Shown piece after piece: positions 26,321 to 34,139 of a stretch of DNA of 64,000 bases; the first letter of the stretch is position 1; every line of letters begins with the position of its first letter. This DNA comes from Actinophytocola gossypii (GTDB lineage Bacteria; Actinomycetota; Actinomycetes; Mycobacteriales; Pseudonocardiaceae): contig NZ_JAFFZE010000009.1 in NCBI RefSeq assembly GCF_025165815.1, positions 248,001-312,000 of the forward strand, written 5' to 3'. The notes beneath the pieces were generated by a model. It did no database searches, was not told where the DNA came from, and saw only the letters and a list, made by a program, of their open reading frames with translations. The translations under genes and the position numbers were made by a program.

Positions 26321-27414
26321 CGCGGAGCGGGCAGGTCGACCAGTGGGGCCAGCAGCCGCCGGTGCTGGCCGGGCGTGCCGAGCGCGATCTGGTCGGCCTT
26401 GGCGCGCTTGAGGTACAGGTGCGCCGGGTGCTCCCAGGTCATCCCGATGCCGCCGTGCAGCTGCACGCACTCCTCGGCCGCGTGCACGGCCACCGTGGAG
26501 CACAGCGAGTTCGCCAGCAGCGCCGCCACCCGCTCCTCCGGACCGCCGACCGCGTCGGCCGCGTTGCGGGCCGCGGCCCTGGCCAGGGCCAGCTCGCCGA
26601 ACAGGTCGGCCAGCCGGTGCTTGAGCGCCTGGAACGAGCCCACCGGGCGGCCGAACTGGTGGCGGTCCTTGAGGTAGGCGACCGTGGTCGTCAGGCACCA
26701 GTCCGCGACCCCGACCTGCTCGGAGGCCAGCAGCGCCGCCGCCGTCCACAACGCACCGTCCAGTGCGGACTCGGGGTCGCCGGTGAGCCGGGTGGACGCG
26801 GCGCCGTCGAACGTGACGTCGGCGATCGGGCGGGTCAGGTCGAGCGACACCGCCGGGGTGACGGTGACCTGGGCCTGGTCCACGCGCACCGTGTGCAGGG
26901 TCGGGCCGTCCACGCCGACCGCCGGCACGACCAGCACGTCCGCCGCGGCCGCGTCGGCCACCGAGCGGACCCGACCGCGCAGCACGCCGTCCGTGTACTC
27001 CACAGTGGACGGGAACGCCGAACCGGGTGCGGTGGCGAGGGAGACGGCCAGCGCGCCGACCGTCCGGCCGGAACCGAGCGCGCCCAGCAGCTCCCCGTCG
27101 GCCGGCTCGCAGCCGAGCAGCGCGGTCGTGGCCAGCACGGCGCTGCCCAGGAACGGCACCGGGGCCACCGTGCGCCCCAGCTCCTCCAGCACCACCGCCA
27201 CCTCGCGGGCGGACGCGCCCTGCCCGCCGAGGGACTCCGGCACGTGCAGCGAACCGGCGCCCAGCTCCGCGGTCAGCGTGCGCCACAGGTCCAGGTCGTG
27301 CGGCTTGTCGGTCTCGCACCGGGCCAGGATCGACGCCGGCTGGGCGCGGTCGGCCAGCAGGTCGGCGACGCTCGCCCGGAGCTGGTCCTCGACGTCGGAG
27401 TACAGCAGGTTCAT
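26317..27414 (-). CDS. Acyl-CoA dehydrogenase, smaller subunit of a probable heteromer
   Basis: A 365-residue FAD acyl-CoA dehydrogenase-fold protein: DLWRTLTAELGAGSLHVPESLGGQGAS, VAYLKDRHQFGRPVGSFQALKHRLADLF and QLHGGIGMTWEHPAHLYLKRAKAD. It is shorter and more divergent than its neighbour; the central FAD-binding strand is weak (VEYTDGVLRGRVRSVADAAAADVLVV). Adjacent acyl-CoA dehydrogenase pairs in actinobacteria commonly form alpha2beta2 enzymes acting on sterol side chains or other bulky acyl-CoAs. The ATG overlaps the upstream stop (ATGA), favouring equal synthesis. Confidence 0.9.
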   Translation of the reverse strand: MNLLYSDVEDQLRASVADLLADRAQPASILARCETDKPHDLDLWRTLTAELGAGSLHVPESLGGQGASAREVAVVLEELGRTVAPVPFLGSAVLATTALLGCEPADGELLGALGSGRTVGALAVSLATAPGSAFPSTVEYTDGVLRGRVRSVADAAAADVLVVPAVGVDGPTLHTVRVDQAQVTVTPAVSLDLTRPIADVTFDGAASTRLTGDPESALDGALWTAAALLASEQVGVADWCLTTTVAYLKDRHQFGRPVGSFQALKHRLADLFGELALARAAARNAADAVGGPEERVAALLANSLCSTVAVHAAEECVQLHGGIGMTWEHPAHLYLKRAKADQIALGTPGQHRRLLAPLVDLPAPR

Positions 27415-28589
27415 CGGGGCAGGTCCTTCCACGGCACCTTCGTGTCCACCCTGGCCTCGGCGGGCAGGCCGAGTACCCGCTCGGCGATGATGTTGCGCAG
27501 CACCTCGGACGTGCCGCCCTCGATCGAGTTGCCCTTCGCGCGCAGGTACCGGTAGCCGGCCTCCCGGCCGAGGAAGTCGACCAGGTCCGGGCGTCGCATC
27601 GTCCAGTCGTCGTAGCGCAGGCCGTCCTCGCCGAGCATCTCCAGCTCCAGGCCGGTCAGCTCCTGGTTCAGCCGGGCGAACGCCAGCTTCATCGCCGAGC
27701 CCTCCGGCCCGGGGTGGCCGACCGCGAGCTGCTGGCGCAGCCGGACCCCGGCCAGCCGCAAGGCCTCCGACTGGACCCACAGGTCGACCAGCCGGTCGTG
27801 CAGCTCGGGTGTGCGGACCTCCGGGCGGTCCCGCCACGCCCGCGCGACCGGGCCGATCATGCCGCCCTCGCGGGGAACCGGGCGCCCGCCGATCGCGACG
27901 CGCTCGTTCATCAGCGTGGTCTGCGCGACCCGCCAGCCGTCGCCGACCTCGCCGAGCCGGTCGGTGTCCGGAATCCTGGTGTCGGTCATGAAGACCTCGT
28001 TGAACTCCGCCTCGCCGGTGATCTGGCGCAGCGGCCGTACCTCGACGCCCGGCGCGGTCATGTCCAGCACGAAGTAGGACATGCCGGCGTGCTTGGGGAC
28101 GTCGGGATCGGTGCGGGTCAACAGGATCGCCCAGCGCGCGGAGTGCGCGCTCGAGGTCCACACCTTCTGGCCGGTCACCAGCCAGTCGTCGCCGTCGCGG
28201 ACCGCCCTGGTGCCGACGGCGGCGAGGTCGGAGCCGGCGCCCGGCTCGGAGAACAGCTGGCACCACACCTCCTCGCCGGTCCACAGTGGACGCAGGAAGC
28301 GGTGCTTCTGCTCGTCGGTGCCGAAGGCCAGGATCGTCGGCGCGGCCATGCCGAGCCCGATGCCGATCCGCCGGGGGTCGTTGTCCGGCGCGCCGGCGGC
28401 CGCCAGCTCCTGGTCGACGACGTTCTGCAGCTCCCGTTCGGCGCCGAGGCCGCCGAGCCCTTCCGGGAAGTGCACCCAGGCGAGGCCGGCGTCGAACCTG
28501 GCCCGCAGGAACTCCAGGCGGTCCGTGGTGGCCGGGTCGTTCCGGTCGAGGAACTCGCGTGTCCGCTCGCGCAGCGTCTCGGCGTTCAC
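27411..28589 (-). CDS. Acyl-CoA dehydrogenase, catalytic-type subunit
   Basis: A 392-residue acyl-CoA dehydrogenase with well-kept FAD contacts: WCQLFSEPGAGSDLAAV, VTGQKVWTSSAHSARWAILL, and the C-terminal KGNSIEGGTSEVLRNIIAERVLGLP holding the acidic residue region. FAD-dependent alpha,beta-desaturation of an acyl-CoA passes electrons to ETF. The GTG start overlaps the MaoC stop (GTGA) and the stop overlaps the second dehydrogenase start, so the two subunits are tightly coupled. Chain length is unknown; pairing suggests a bulky or steroid-like substrate. Confidence 0.92.
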   Translation of the reverse strand: MNAETLRERTREFLDRNDPATTDRLEFLRARFDAGLAWVHFPEGLGGLGAERELQNVVDQELAAAGAPDNDPRRIGIGLGMAAPTILAFGTDEQKHRFLRPLWTGEEVWCQLFSEPGAGSDLAAVGTRAVRDGDDWLVTGQKVWTSSAHSARWAILLTRTDPDVPKHAGMSYFVLDMTAPGVEVRPLRQITGEAEFNEVFMTDTRIPDTDRLGEVGDGWRVAQTTLMNERVAIGGRPVPREGGMIGPVARAWRDRPEVRTPELHDRLVDLWVQSEALRLAGVRLRQQLAVGHPGPEGSAMKLAFARLNQELTGLELEMLGEDGLRYDDWTMRRPDLVDFLGREAGYRYLRAKGNSIEGGTSEVLRNIIAERVLGLPAEARVDTKVPWKDLPR

Positions 28590-29038
28590 GGGACGTAGAG
28601 CACGATCGTCTCGGCGACGCAGGCCGGCTTGTCGCCGCCCTGCACCTCGATGGTCCAGCGCAGGGTCGCCTGCTTGCCGCGTGGCTTGTCGGCCACCGCG
28701 AGCAGTTCGGCGCCGACCCGGATCTTCGAGCCGACCGGCAGAAGGGCCGGGAACCGGACCTTCTCCAGGCCGTAGTTGATGCCCATGGTGACGTTGTCGA
28801 CCGAGTAGACCTGCTTGCCCAGCAGGGGGATCAGCGAGAGCGTGAGGTAGCCGTGGGCGATCGTGCCGCCGAACGGGCCGTCCTTGGCGCGCTCGGTGTC
28901 CACGTGGATCCACTGGTGGTCGCCGGTGGCGTCGGCGAACCGGTCGACCCGGTCCTGGGTGACCTCGAGCCAGTCGCTGTGGCCGAGGTGCTCGCCAGCG
29001 GCGGCGGTCAGCTCGTCGAGATCGGCGAAGGTGCGCAT
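28586..29038 (-). CDS. MaoC-family enoyl-CoA hydratase
   Basis: A 150-residue single hot-dog protein with the hydratase-2 motif: TGDHQWIHVDTERAKDGPFGGTIAHGYLTLSL (D/H catalytic pair). It adds water to trans-2-enoyl-CoA to give (R)-3-hydroxyacyl-CoA, the step after the acyl-CoA dehydrogenases in this operon. GAGGACACC precedes the ATG; 7 bp separate it from the SDR gene. Confidence 0.92.
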   Translation of the reverse strand: MRTFADLDELTAAAGEHLGHSDWLEVTQDRVDRFADATGDHQWIHVDTERAKDGPFGGTIAHGYLTLSLIPLLGKQVYSVDNVTMGINYGLEKVRFPALLPVGSKIRVGAELLAVADKPRGKQATLRWTIEVQGGDKPACVAETIVLYVP

Positions 29039-29045
29039 GGTGTCC

Positions 29046-29801
29046 TCAGTCCTGCGGCCCGCCGGCCACGTAGATCACCTGGCCGGACACGAACCCGGAC
29101 TCCTCGCCGGCCAGGAACGACACGGTGGCCGCGATGTCCTCCGGCTGGCCGACCCGGCGCACCGGGATGGCCGCCGCGGCGCTGTTCTTGAAGTCCTCGA
29201 AGCCCACCTTGAGCCGCTCGGCGGTGGCCGCGGTCATCTCGGTCTCGATGAAGCCCGGCGCGATCGCGTTGACCGTGACGCCGAACTTGCCCAGCTCGAT
29301 CGCGAGGGTCTTGGTGAAGCCCTGCATGCCGGCCTTGGCCGCGGAGTAGTTCGCCTGCCCCCGGTTGCCGAGCGCGGAGGTGCTGGACAGGTTGACGATG
29401 CGGCCCCAGCCCTGCTCGGTCTGGTGCTTCTGCACCTCGCGGCTCATCAGGAACGCGCCACGCAGGTGCACGCCGAGGACCGCGTCCCAGTCGTCCTCGG
29501 TCATCTTGAACAGCAGGTTGTCCCGGGTGATGCCGGCGTTGTTGACCAGCACGGTCGGCGGGCCCAACTCGGCGGCGACCCGCGCGACCGCGGCCTCGAC
29601 CTGGGCCGCGTCGGCGACGTCCGCGCCGACCGCGACCGCCGAGCCACCCTTGGCGGTGATCGCCTCGACGGTGGCGGCGCAGCTGTCCTCGGTGAGGTCG
29701 AGCACCCCGACCCCGAAGCCGTCCTGCGCGAGTCGCTTGGCGACCGCGGCACCGATGCCGCGGGCGGCACCGGTCACGATCGCGACACGGGAGTGGGCCA
29801 C
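29046..29801 (-). CDS. SDR-family 3-hydroxyacyl-CoA dehydrogenase / 3-oxoacyl reductase (FabG-like)
   Basis: A 251-residue classical short-chain dehydrogenase: TGAARGIG cofactor loop, NNAG, catalytic S (NLSSTSAL), YSAAK (Tyr/Lys) and PGFIETEM. It is annotated generically as FabG, but in an operon with MaoC and acyl-CoA dehydrogenases it more likely oxidises the (R)-3-hydroxyacyl-CoA made by MaoC. The GTG start is 8 nt after GGAGGA. It is the first gene of the operon, controlled from the palindrome 38 bp upstream. Confidence 0.9.
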   Translation of the reverse strand: MAHSRVAIVTGAARGIGAAVAKRLAQDGFGVGVLDLTEDSCAATVEAITAKGGSAVAVGADVADAAQVEAAVARVAAELGPPTVLVNNAGITRDNLLFKMTEDDWDAVLGVHLRGAFLMSREVQKHQTEQGWGRIVNLSSTSALGNRGQANYSAAKAGMQGFTKTLAIELGKFGVTVNAIAPGFIETEMTAATAERLKVGFEDFKNSAAAAIPVRRVGQPEDIAATVSFLAGEESGFVSGQVIYVAGGPQD

Positions 29802-29839
29802 TGGTTCTGTCCTCCACGCTGTGGTCGCTGGGTGTGAAG

Positions 29840-29861
29840 TTACTAAGCAAGCGCTTAGTAA
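29840..29861. promoter_or_regulatory. TetR-type operator of the beta-oxidation operon
   Basis: TTACTAAGC (29840-29848) and GCTTAGTAA (29853-29861) are perfect 9-bp arms around AAGC. The site lies 38-60 bp before the SDR start, in the promoter zone, and stands out as AT-rich. The inner AGCAAGCGCTTAGT is one base off the KstR2-like pattern AnCAAGnnCTTGnT as I remember it. The operon's own TetR (25709-26320) is the likely binder. Confidence 0.8.
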
Positions 29862-29963
29862 GGTAGCTCGCCCCGATGGGCGGTGTCCAGGCCCGCGGCG
29901 GCGCCGACGCGTCAGTTGGTGTCGGTCGCCACACAGCCTTCGGGTGTTCGCCGGTAAGGCGTT

Positions 29964-29982
29964 TGCCTATAGTGATTAGGCA
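29964..29982 (+). promoter_or_regulatory. Promoter/operator of the TetR-SGNH operon
   Basis: TGCCTA (29964-29969) and TAGGCA (29977-29982) form an inverted repeat over TATAGT (29968-29973), a near-perfect -10. The transcript would have a leader of about 40 nt before the GTG at 30019. Autoregulation by the downstream TetR is the simple reading. Confidence 0.55.
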
Positions 29983-30018
29983 GATGGGTATCGACGTTAG
30001 GTAGATGAAAGGCGGACC

Positions 30019-30585
30019 GTGGCACGCGCCGGGCTCAACGCGGAACGGCTGACCCGAGCCGGGGCGGACCTCGCCGACGAACTCGGCTTCGACCAGGTGA
30101 CGCTCTCGGCGCTCGCCAGTCGCTTCGAGGTCAGGGTCGCCAGTCTGTACTCGCACGTGCGCGGCTCAGCGGACCTCAGGGCCAGGATCGCCCTGTTCGC
30201 ACTGGCCGAACTCGCCGACCGGGCCGCCGACGCCCTCGCGGGCCGGTCCGGCAAGGACGCCCTGGCCGCACTGGCGAACGTCTACCGCGACTACGCCAGG
30301 ACGCACCCCGGCCGCTACGCCGCGACCCAGCTCAGGCTCGACCCGGAGACGGCAGCGGCCAGCGCCGGGCCCCGGCACGCCCAGCTGACGCGCGCGATCC
30401 TGCGCGGCTACGACCTGACCGGCACGGACCAGACGCACGCGGTCCGCTTGCTGGGCAGCGTCTTCCACGGCTACGTCAGCCTCGAACTGGGCGGCGGCTT
30501 CGACCACAGCGCCCCCGACACCGAGGAGACCTGGTCCCGGATCCTCGACGCCCTCGACTCCCTCCTACGGAACTGGCCGGACTGA
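30019..30585 (+). CDS. TetR-family regulator with WHG-type C-terminal domain
   Basis: A 188-residue TetR protein. The HTH is AGADLADELGFDQVTLSALASRFEVRVASLYSHVRGSADLRARIA, and the C-terminal part (YRDYARTHPGRYAATQL ... VFHGYVSLELGGGFD) matches the WHG/TetR_C_33 group. A promoter with an overlapping inverted repeat precedes it, and the SGNH hydrolase begins 4 bp after its stop, so the two form an operon. The start is a GTG after AAAGGCGG. Confidence 0.9.
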   Translation: MARAGLNAERLTRAGADLADELGFDQVTLSALASRFEVRVASLYSHVRGSADLRARIALFALAELADRAADALAGRSGKDALAALANVYRDYARTHPGRYAATQLRLDPETAAASAGPRHAQLTRAILRGYDLTGTDQTHAVRLLGSVFHGYVSLELGGGFDHSAPDTEETWSRILDALDSLLRNWPD

Positions 30586-30589
30586 GCAC

Positions 30590-31762
30590 ATGAACGACTG
30601 GATCACCACTCCCATCACCGACGACCTGCTGCGCGGCGCCGCCGAGTTGGAGCGCACCGAGCACGGCCTGCTGCCGCACCGGCTCCCGGCCTGGGCCCGC
30701 GCCCAGTGCGCGGACGGGCAGCTCGCCATGGTCGAGGCGCAACCCGCCGGCGTCCGGCTGGTGTTCCGCACCAGGGCCACCGTCGTCGAACTGGACGTCC
30801 TGCCGACCAAACGCGGCTTCGCCGGCATGCCGCCCCGGCCCGACGGCCGGTACGACCTGCTGGTCGACGGTCAGCCGGCCGGGCAGGGCAGTGTGGCCGG
30901 CGGCAACATGCTGACCATCGATCCCCGCTCCGGCACCGCGACCATGGAGCCGGGACCGCCCGGCACCCTCGGCTTCACCGGCCTGCCCGACCGGGTGAAG
31001 GACGTCGAGCTCTGGTTGCCGCACAACGAGATGATCGAGCTGGTCGCGCTGCGCACCGACGCCCCCGTCGAGCCGGTGCCGGACCGGGGCGGCCGGGTGT
31101 GGCTGCACCACGGCAGCTCGATCAGCCATGGCTCCAATGCCACGAGCCCGACCGCGACCTGGCCGGCGGTCGCCGCCGCGCTCGGCGGGGTGGAGCTGGT
31201 CAACCTGGGGATGGGCGGGAGCGCCATGCTCGACCCGTTCACCGCGCGCACCATGCGCGACACCCCCGCCGACCTGGTGAGCGTCAAGCTCGGCATCAAC
31301 CTGGTCAACGGCGACATCATGCGCCTGCGGGCGTTCACCCCGGCCGTCCACGGCTTCCTCGACACCATCCGTGACGGCCACCCGGACACGCCGCTGCTGG
31401 TCGTCTCGCCCATCCTGTGCCCGATGCACGAGGACACCCCCGGGCCCGCCGGGCTGGACCTCGACGAGCTGAGCGCCGGCCGGGTGCGGTACCAGGCCAC
31501 CGGTGACCCGGCGGACCGCACCGCCGGAAAACTGACGCTCACCGTGATCCGGGACGAGTTGGCCCGGCTGGTGGCGCAGCGGGCCGCCGACGACCCGAAC
31601 CTGTACTACCTGGACGGCCGCGACCTCTACGGCGAGGCCGACTTCGCCGAGCTGCCACTGCCCGACGCCCTGCATCCGGACACGGCCACCCACCGCCGCA
31701 TCGGCGAGCGCTTCAGCAAGGCGGTGTTCGCCGCGGGCGGTCCGTTCGCGGCGTCCCGCTGA
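30590..31762 (+). CDS. SGNH/GDSL hydrolase with SsfX3-like N-terminal domain
   Basis: A 390-residue cytosolic esterase-type protein. The N-terminal beta-rich domain (about 1-160) resembles that of SsfX3-like carbohydrate esterases. The SGNH core follows with Ser177 (GSSISHG), Gly209 (LGMGGSA), Asn237 (KLGINLV) and Asp359/His362 (LPDALHPD), so all four blocks are intact. It should hydrolyse or transfer acyl groups on a sugar or small molecule. No signal peptide is present. It lies 4 bp after the TetR gene. Confidence 0.87.
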   Translation: MNDWITTPITDDLLRGAAELERTEHGLLPHRLPAWARAQCADGQLAMVEAQPAGVRLVFRTRATVVELDVLPTKRGFAGMPPRPDGRYDLLVDGQPAGQGSVAGGNMLTIDPRSGTATMEPGPPGTLGFTGLPDRVKDVELWLPHNEMIELVALRTDAPVEPVPDRGGRVWLHHGSSISHGSNATSPTATWPAVAAALGGVELVNLGMGGSAMLDPFTARTMRDTPADLVSVKLGINLVNGDIMRLRAFTPAVHGFLDTIRDGHPDTPLLVVSPILCPMHEDTPGPAGLDLDELSAGRVRYQATGDPADRTAGKLTLTVIRDELARLVAQRAADDPNLYYLDGRDLYGEADFAELPLPDALHPDTATHRRIGERFSKAVFAAGGPFAASR

Positions 31763-32278
31763 TCAGAACTCGAAGCCGCCGGGTTTCGCGTTGCGGTCGG
31801 CGACCAGGCCGGCGAGGGTCGCGATCGCGATCTCCGGCGGAGTGCGGGAGCCGATGTTGAGACCGATCGGGCGGTGGACGCGGGCGATCGCCGTCTCGTC
31901 GACGCCGAGGTCGCGGAGGGCGGCGACGTGCGGGCCGGGATGACGCGGGTTGCCCATGATGCCGATCCAGCGGACGTTCATGGCCAGCGCGTCCCGCAGG
32001 ACCGGGCCCAGCTCGGGGCGGTGGTGGTCGGTCAGCACGATGTCGGTGTGGCCGTCCAGGTCGTCCGGGAGGCGGGGCAGGACCGTCGTCTCGGCGTCCT
32101 CGTCGTTGGCGACGCGGCCGCGCTCCGGCTCGACCAGGACCGTGCGGTAGCCGAGGTCGCGGCCGTAGCGGATCAGGTAGTGCGCGACCGGCGACGCGAA
32201 CACGGCGACCAGCGTGCGCGGCTCGGTGGGATCTGGCGATGCGCCGTGGGCGACGGCGCAGCCGGCGTCGGTCTCCAT
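31763..32278 (-). CDS. XdhC-C-like Rossmann protein (truncated XdhC family)
   Basis: A 171-residue protein containing only the XdhC C-terminal Rossmann domain: TLVAVFASPVAHYLIRYGRDLGYRTVLVEPERG, TDHHRPELGPVLRDALAMNVRWIGIMGN, and IGLNIGSRTPPEIAIATLAGLVADRN. Full XdhC proteins (molybdenum cofactor insertion into xanthine dehydrogenase) have an N-terminal CoxI domain that is absent here, and no Mo-enzyme gene is nearby. The stop is contiguous with the SGNH stop; the start is 18 bp from nudC on the other strand. Confidence 0.85.
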   Translation of the reverse strand: METDAGCAVAHGASPDPTEPRTLVAVFASPVAHYLIRYGRDLGYRTVLVEPERGRVANDEDAETTVLPRLPDDLDGHTDIVLTDHHRPELGPVLRDALAMNVRWIGIMGNPRHPGPHVAALRDLGVDETAIARVHRPIGLNIGSRTPPEIAIATLAGLVADRNAKPGGFEF

Positions 32279-32283
32279 GAGCC

Positions 32284-32289
32284 TAGGGT
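32284..32289 (+). promoter_or_regulatory. Leaderless -10 box of nudC
   Basis: TAGGGT ends 7 nt before the GTG at 32297. This selects 32297 over the in-frame GTG at 32288, which lies inside the box. Confidence 0.6.
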
Positions 32290-32296
32290 GACACGC

Positions 32297-33163
32297 GTGA
32301 CACCCCTCCCGTACAACGAGGTGACGCTGGATCGCGCGGGTGCGCGGCGAGCCGACGAGGCGTGGGTCGCGTCCGCGCGGACGCGTTCGCGGGTACTGGC
32401 CTTCTGGCGCGACGGCTGCCTGACCGCCGACGGGCGCCCGGTGTCGTTCGACGGCGATCCGGCGGTGTTCCTCGGGCTCGACGGGGACACCGCGGTGTTC
32501 GCCGCCGACCTGTCCGACCTGGCGGAGCCGGACGCGCTCGCGCTGGCCGGCGCGGACGCGGTGCGCGACGTGCGGCAGCTGTTCGGCGCGGTCGGCCCCG
32601 CCGAGGCGGCCGTGCTGGCCTATGCCAGGGGGATGCTGCACTGGCACCGCAACCAGCGGTTCTGCGGCGCGTGCGGGGACGCGACGGAACCGCGGCACGG
32701 CGGGCACCAGCTCGTGTGCCGCGGGTGCGAGAAGCCGCTGTTCCCGCGGATCGAGCCGGCCGTGATCATGCTGGTCACCTCGGCCGACGGGTCGCGGTGC
32801 CTGCTCGGCCGGCACCGAGGGGCGGCGCAGGACGCGTACTCGACGCTCGCCGGTTTCGTGGAGGTCGGCGAGAGCCTGGAGGACGCCGTGCGGCGCGAGC
32901 TGGCCGAGGAGGCCGGCGTGACCGTCACGTCGGTGCGGTACCAGGCGTCGCAGGCCTGGCCGTTCCCGTCGGGTCTGATGGTCGGCTTCCGGGCCGTCGC
33001 GGCGTCATCCGCCGTGGCGGTGGACGAGGACGAGCTGATCGAGGCGTGCTGGTTCACCCGGTCGGCGGTGCGTGACCTGATCGGGCGACACCGTGCGGCC
33101 GGGCGGGAGCGGCGCGACTCGATCGAGTCGTACCTCGTGTCGACCTGGCTCGACGAGGAGTGA
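32297..33163 (+). CDS. nudC: NAD+ diphosphatase / RNA deNADding enzyme NudC
   Basis: A 288-residue NudC. The zinc ribbon FCGACGD...LVCRGCEKPLFPRIEPAVIML is followed by the Nudix box GFVEVGESLEDAVRRELAEEAGV and the NudC-specific SQAWPFPSGLMVGF. It cleaves NADH/NAD+ to NMN(H) and AMP and removes NAD caps from RNA 5' ends. The start is set by a leaderless -10. Its stop overlaps the next start (GTGA). Confidence 0.95.
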   Translation: MTPLPYNEVTLDRAGARRADEAWVASARTRSRVLAFWRDGCLTADGRPVSFDGDPAVFLGLDGDTAVFAADLSDLAEPDALALAGADAVRDVRQLFGAVGPAEAAVLAYARGMLHWHRNQRFCGACGDATEPRHGGHQLVCRGCEKPLFPRIEPAVIMLVTSADGSRCLLGRHRGAAQDAYSTLAGFVEVGESLEDAVRRELAEEAGVTVTSVRYQASQAWPFPSGLMVGFRAVAASSAVAVDEDELIEACWFTRSAVRDLIGRHRAAGRERRDSIESYLVSTWLDEE

Positions 33164-33939
33164 TTCGCGTGCGCGATTTCGAGGATTTGGTGGCTGAGGC
33201 GTCGGCGGTCTCCGTTTCGGGTTGGGACTTCTCGTGGCTTGACGGCAGGGCGACCGAGGAGCGGCCGTCCTGGGGGTACTCCGGGCTGCTGGCGGAGCGG
33301 CTGGCCCGTGCGCGGGTGGCGCTGGACGTCCAGACCGGCGGCGGCGAGCTGCTGGCCGGCGTGCCCCGGCTCGCACCGGTGACCGTGGCGACCGAGGGCT
33401 GGCCGCCCAACCTCGAACGGGCGAGGGCGGTGCTCGGCGCGCGCGGGGTCACCGTCGTGGCCGACCGGGACGAGCCGCCGCTTCCGTTCCGGGACGGCGT
33501 GTTCGACCTCGTGGTGAGCCGGCACCCGGTGCGGACCTGGTGGGGTGAGATCGCGCGGGTGCTGGCACCCGGTGGCACGTACCTGTCGCAGGAGGTGGGG
33601 CCGGCGAGTGTGTTCGAACTCGTCGAGTTCTTCCTCGGCCCGCAGCCGGACGAGGTGCGGAACGGCCGGCATCCCGACCGGACCCGGCGCGAGGCGGAGG
33701 CGGCCGGCCTGGAGATCGTGGACCTGCGCATGGAGCGCCTGCGGACCGAGTTCTACGACATCGGTGCGGTGGTGTACTTCCTGCGCAAGGTGATCTGGAT
33801 GGTGCCGGGCTTCACCGTTGCCGAGTACCGCGCGACGCTGCGCCGGCTGCACGACCTGATCGAGGCCGAGGGCCGGTTCCTCGCGCACACAACCAGGATC
33901 CTGGTGGAGGCGCGCAAGCCGTCTACTGTGGACTCATAG
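33160..33939 (+). CDS. SAM-dependent methyltransferase (class I)
   Basis: A 259-residue class I methyltransferase-like protein: ARVALDVQTGGGELLAGVP (motif I), VTVATEGWPPNLERAR (acidic residue after strand 2), DGVFDLVVSRHPVRTWWGEIARVLAPGGTYLSQEVG (motifs IV-VI). The WDFSWLDGRATEERPSWGYSGLLAERL lead-in is typical of an actinobacterial orphan subgroup without known substrate. The GTG overlaps the nudC stop; an alternative GTG at 33169 is possible. Confidence 0.85.
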   Translation: MIRVRDFEDLVAEASAVSVSGWDFSWLDGRATEERPSWGYSGLLAERLARARVALDVQTGGGELLAGVPRLAPVTVATEGWPPNLERARAVLGARGVTVVADRDEPPLPFRDGVFDLVVSRHPVRTWWGEIARVLAPGGTYLSQEVGPASVFELVEFFLGPQPDEVRNGRHPDRTRREAEAAGLEIVDLRMERLRTEFYDIGAVVYFLRKVIWMVPGFTVAEYRATLRRLHDLIEAEGRFLAHTTRILVEARKPSTVDS

Positions 33940-34072
33940 ACCTCGCCGCCCGGGTGACCGGGGTGAGGTTGGCTTCGGTCGAGTACGGGTCGTCGAGTGA
34001 GGTCTCCGCGTGGTCGGCTTCTCCTTCCGTTGGCGAGCGGCCGCAGCCGGGACACGAGCAGTGTTCGCTCAT
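33923..34072 (-). CDS. Small Cys-containing hypothetical protein (49 residues)
   Basis: A short protein beginning MSEHCSCPGCGRSPTEGEADHA, with CxC and CxxC cysteines that could bind zinc, and otherwise polar. Support comes from a TACAAT -10 (34080-34085) exactly 7 nt before its ATG, a leaderless start, in otherwise GC-rich DNA. It overlaps the methyltransferase 3' end by 17 bp and is divergent from the phosphoribosyltransferase gene. No function can be assigned. Confidence 0.55.
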   Translation of the reverse strand: MSEHCSCPGCGRSPTEGEADHAETSLDDPYSTEANLTPVTRAARSMSPQ

Positions 34073-34079
34073 GTGTTCG

Positions 34080-34085
34080 ATTGTA
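34080..34085 (-). promoter_or_regulatory. Leaderless -10 box of the 49-residue protein
   Basis: Minus-strand TACAAT (5 of 6 to TATAAT) ends 7 nt before the ATG at 34072. Confidence 0.6.
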
Positions 34086-34139
34086 CGGGGGTTTGCGGGG
34101 GGTGGCAACCGGGGGACACTGAGGGCTGGAGGTGACGCC

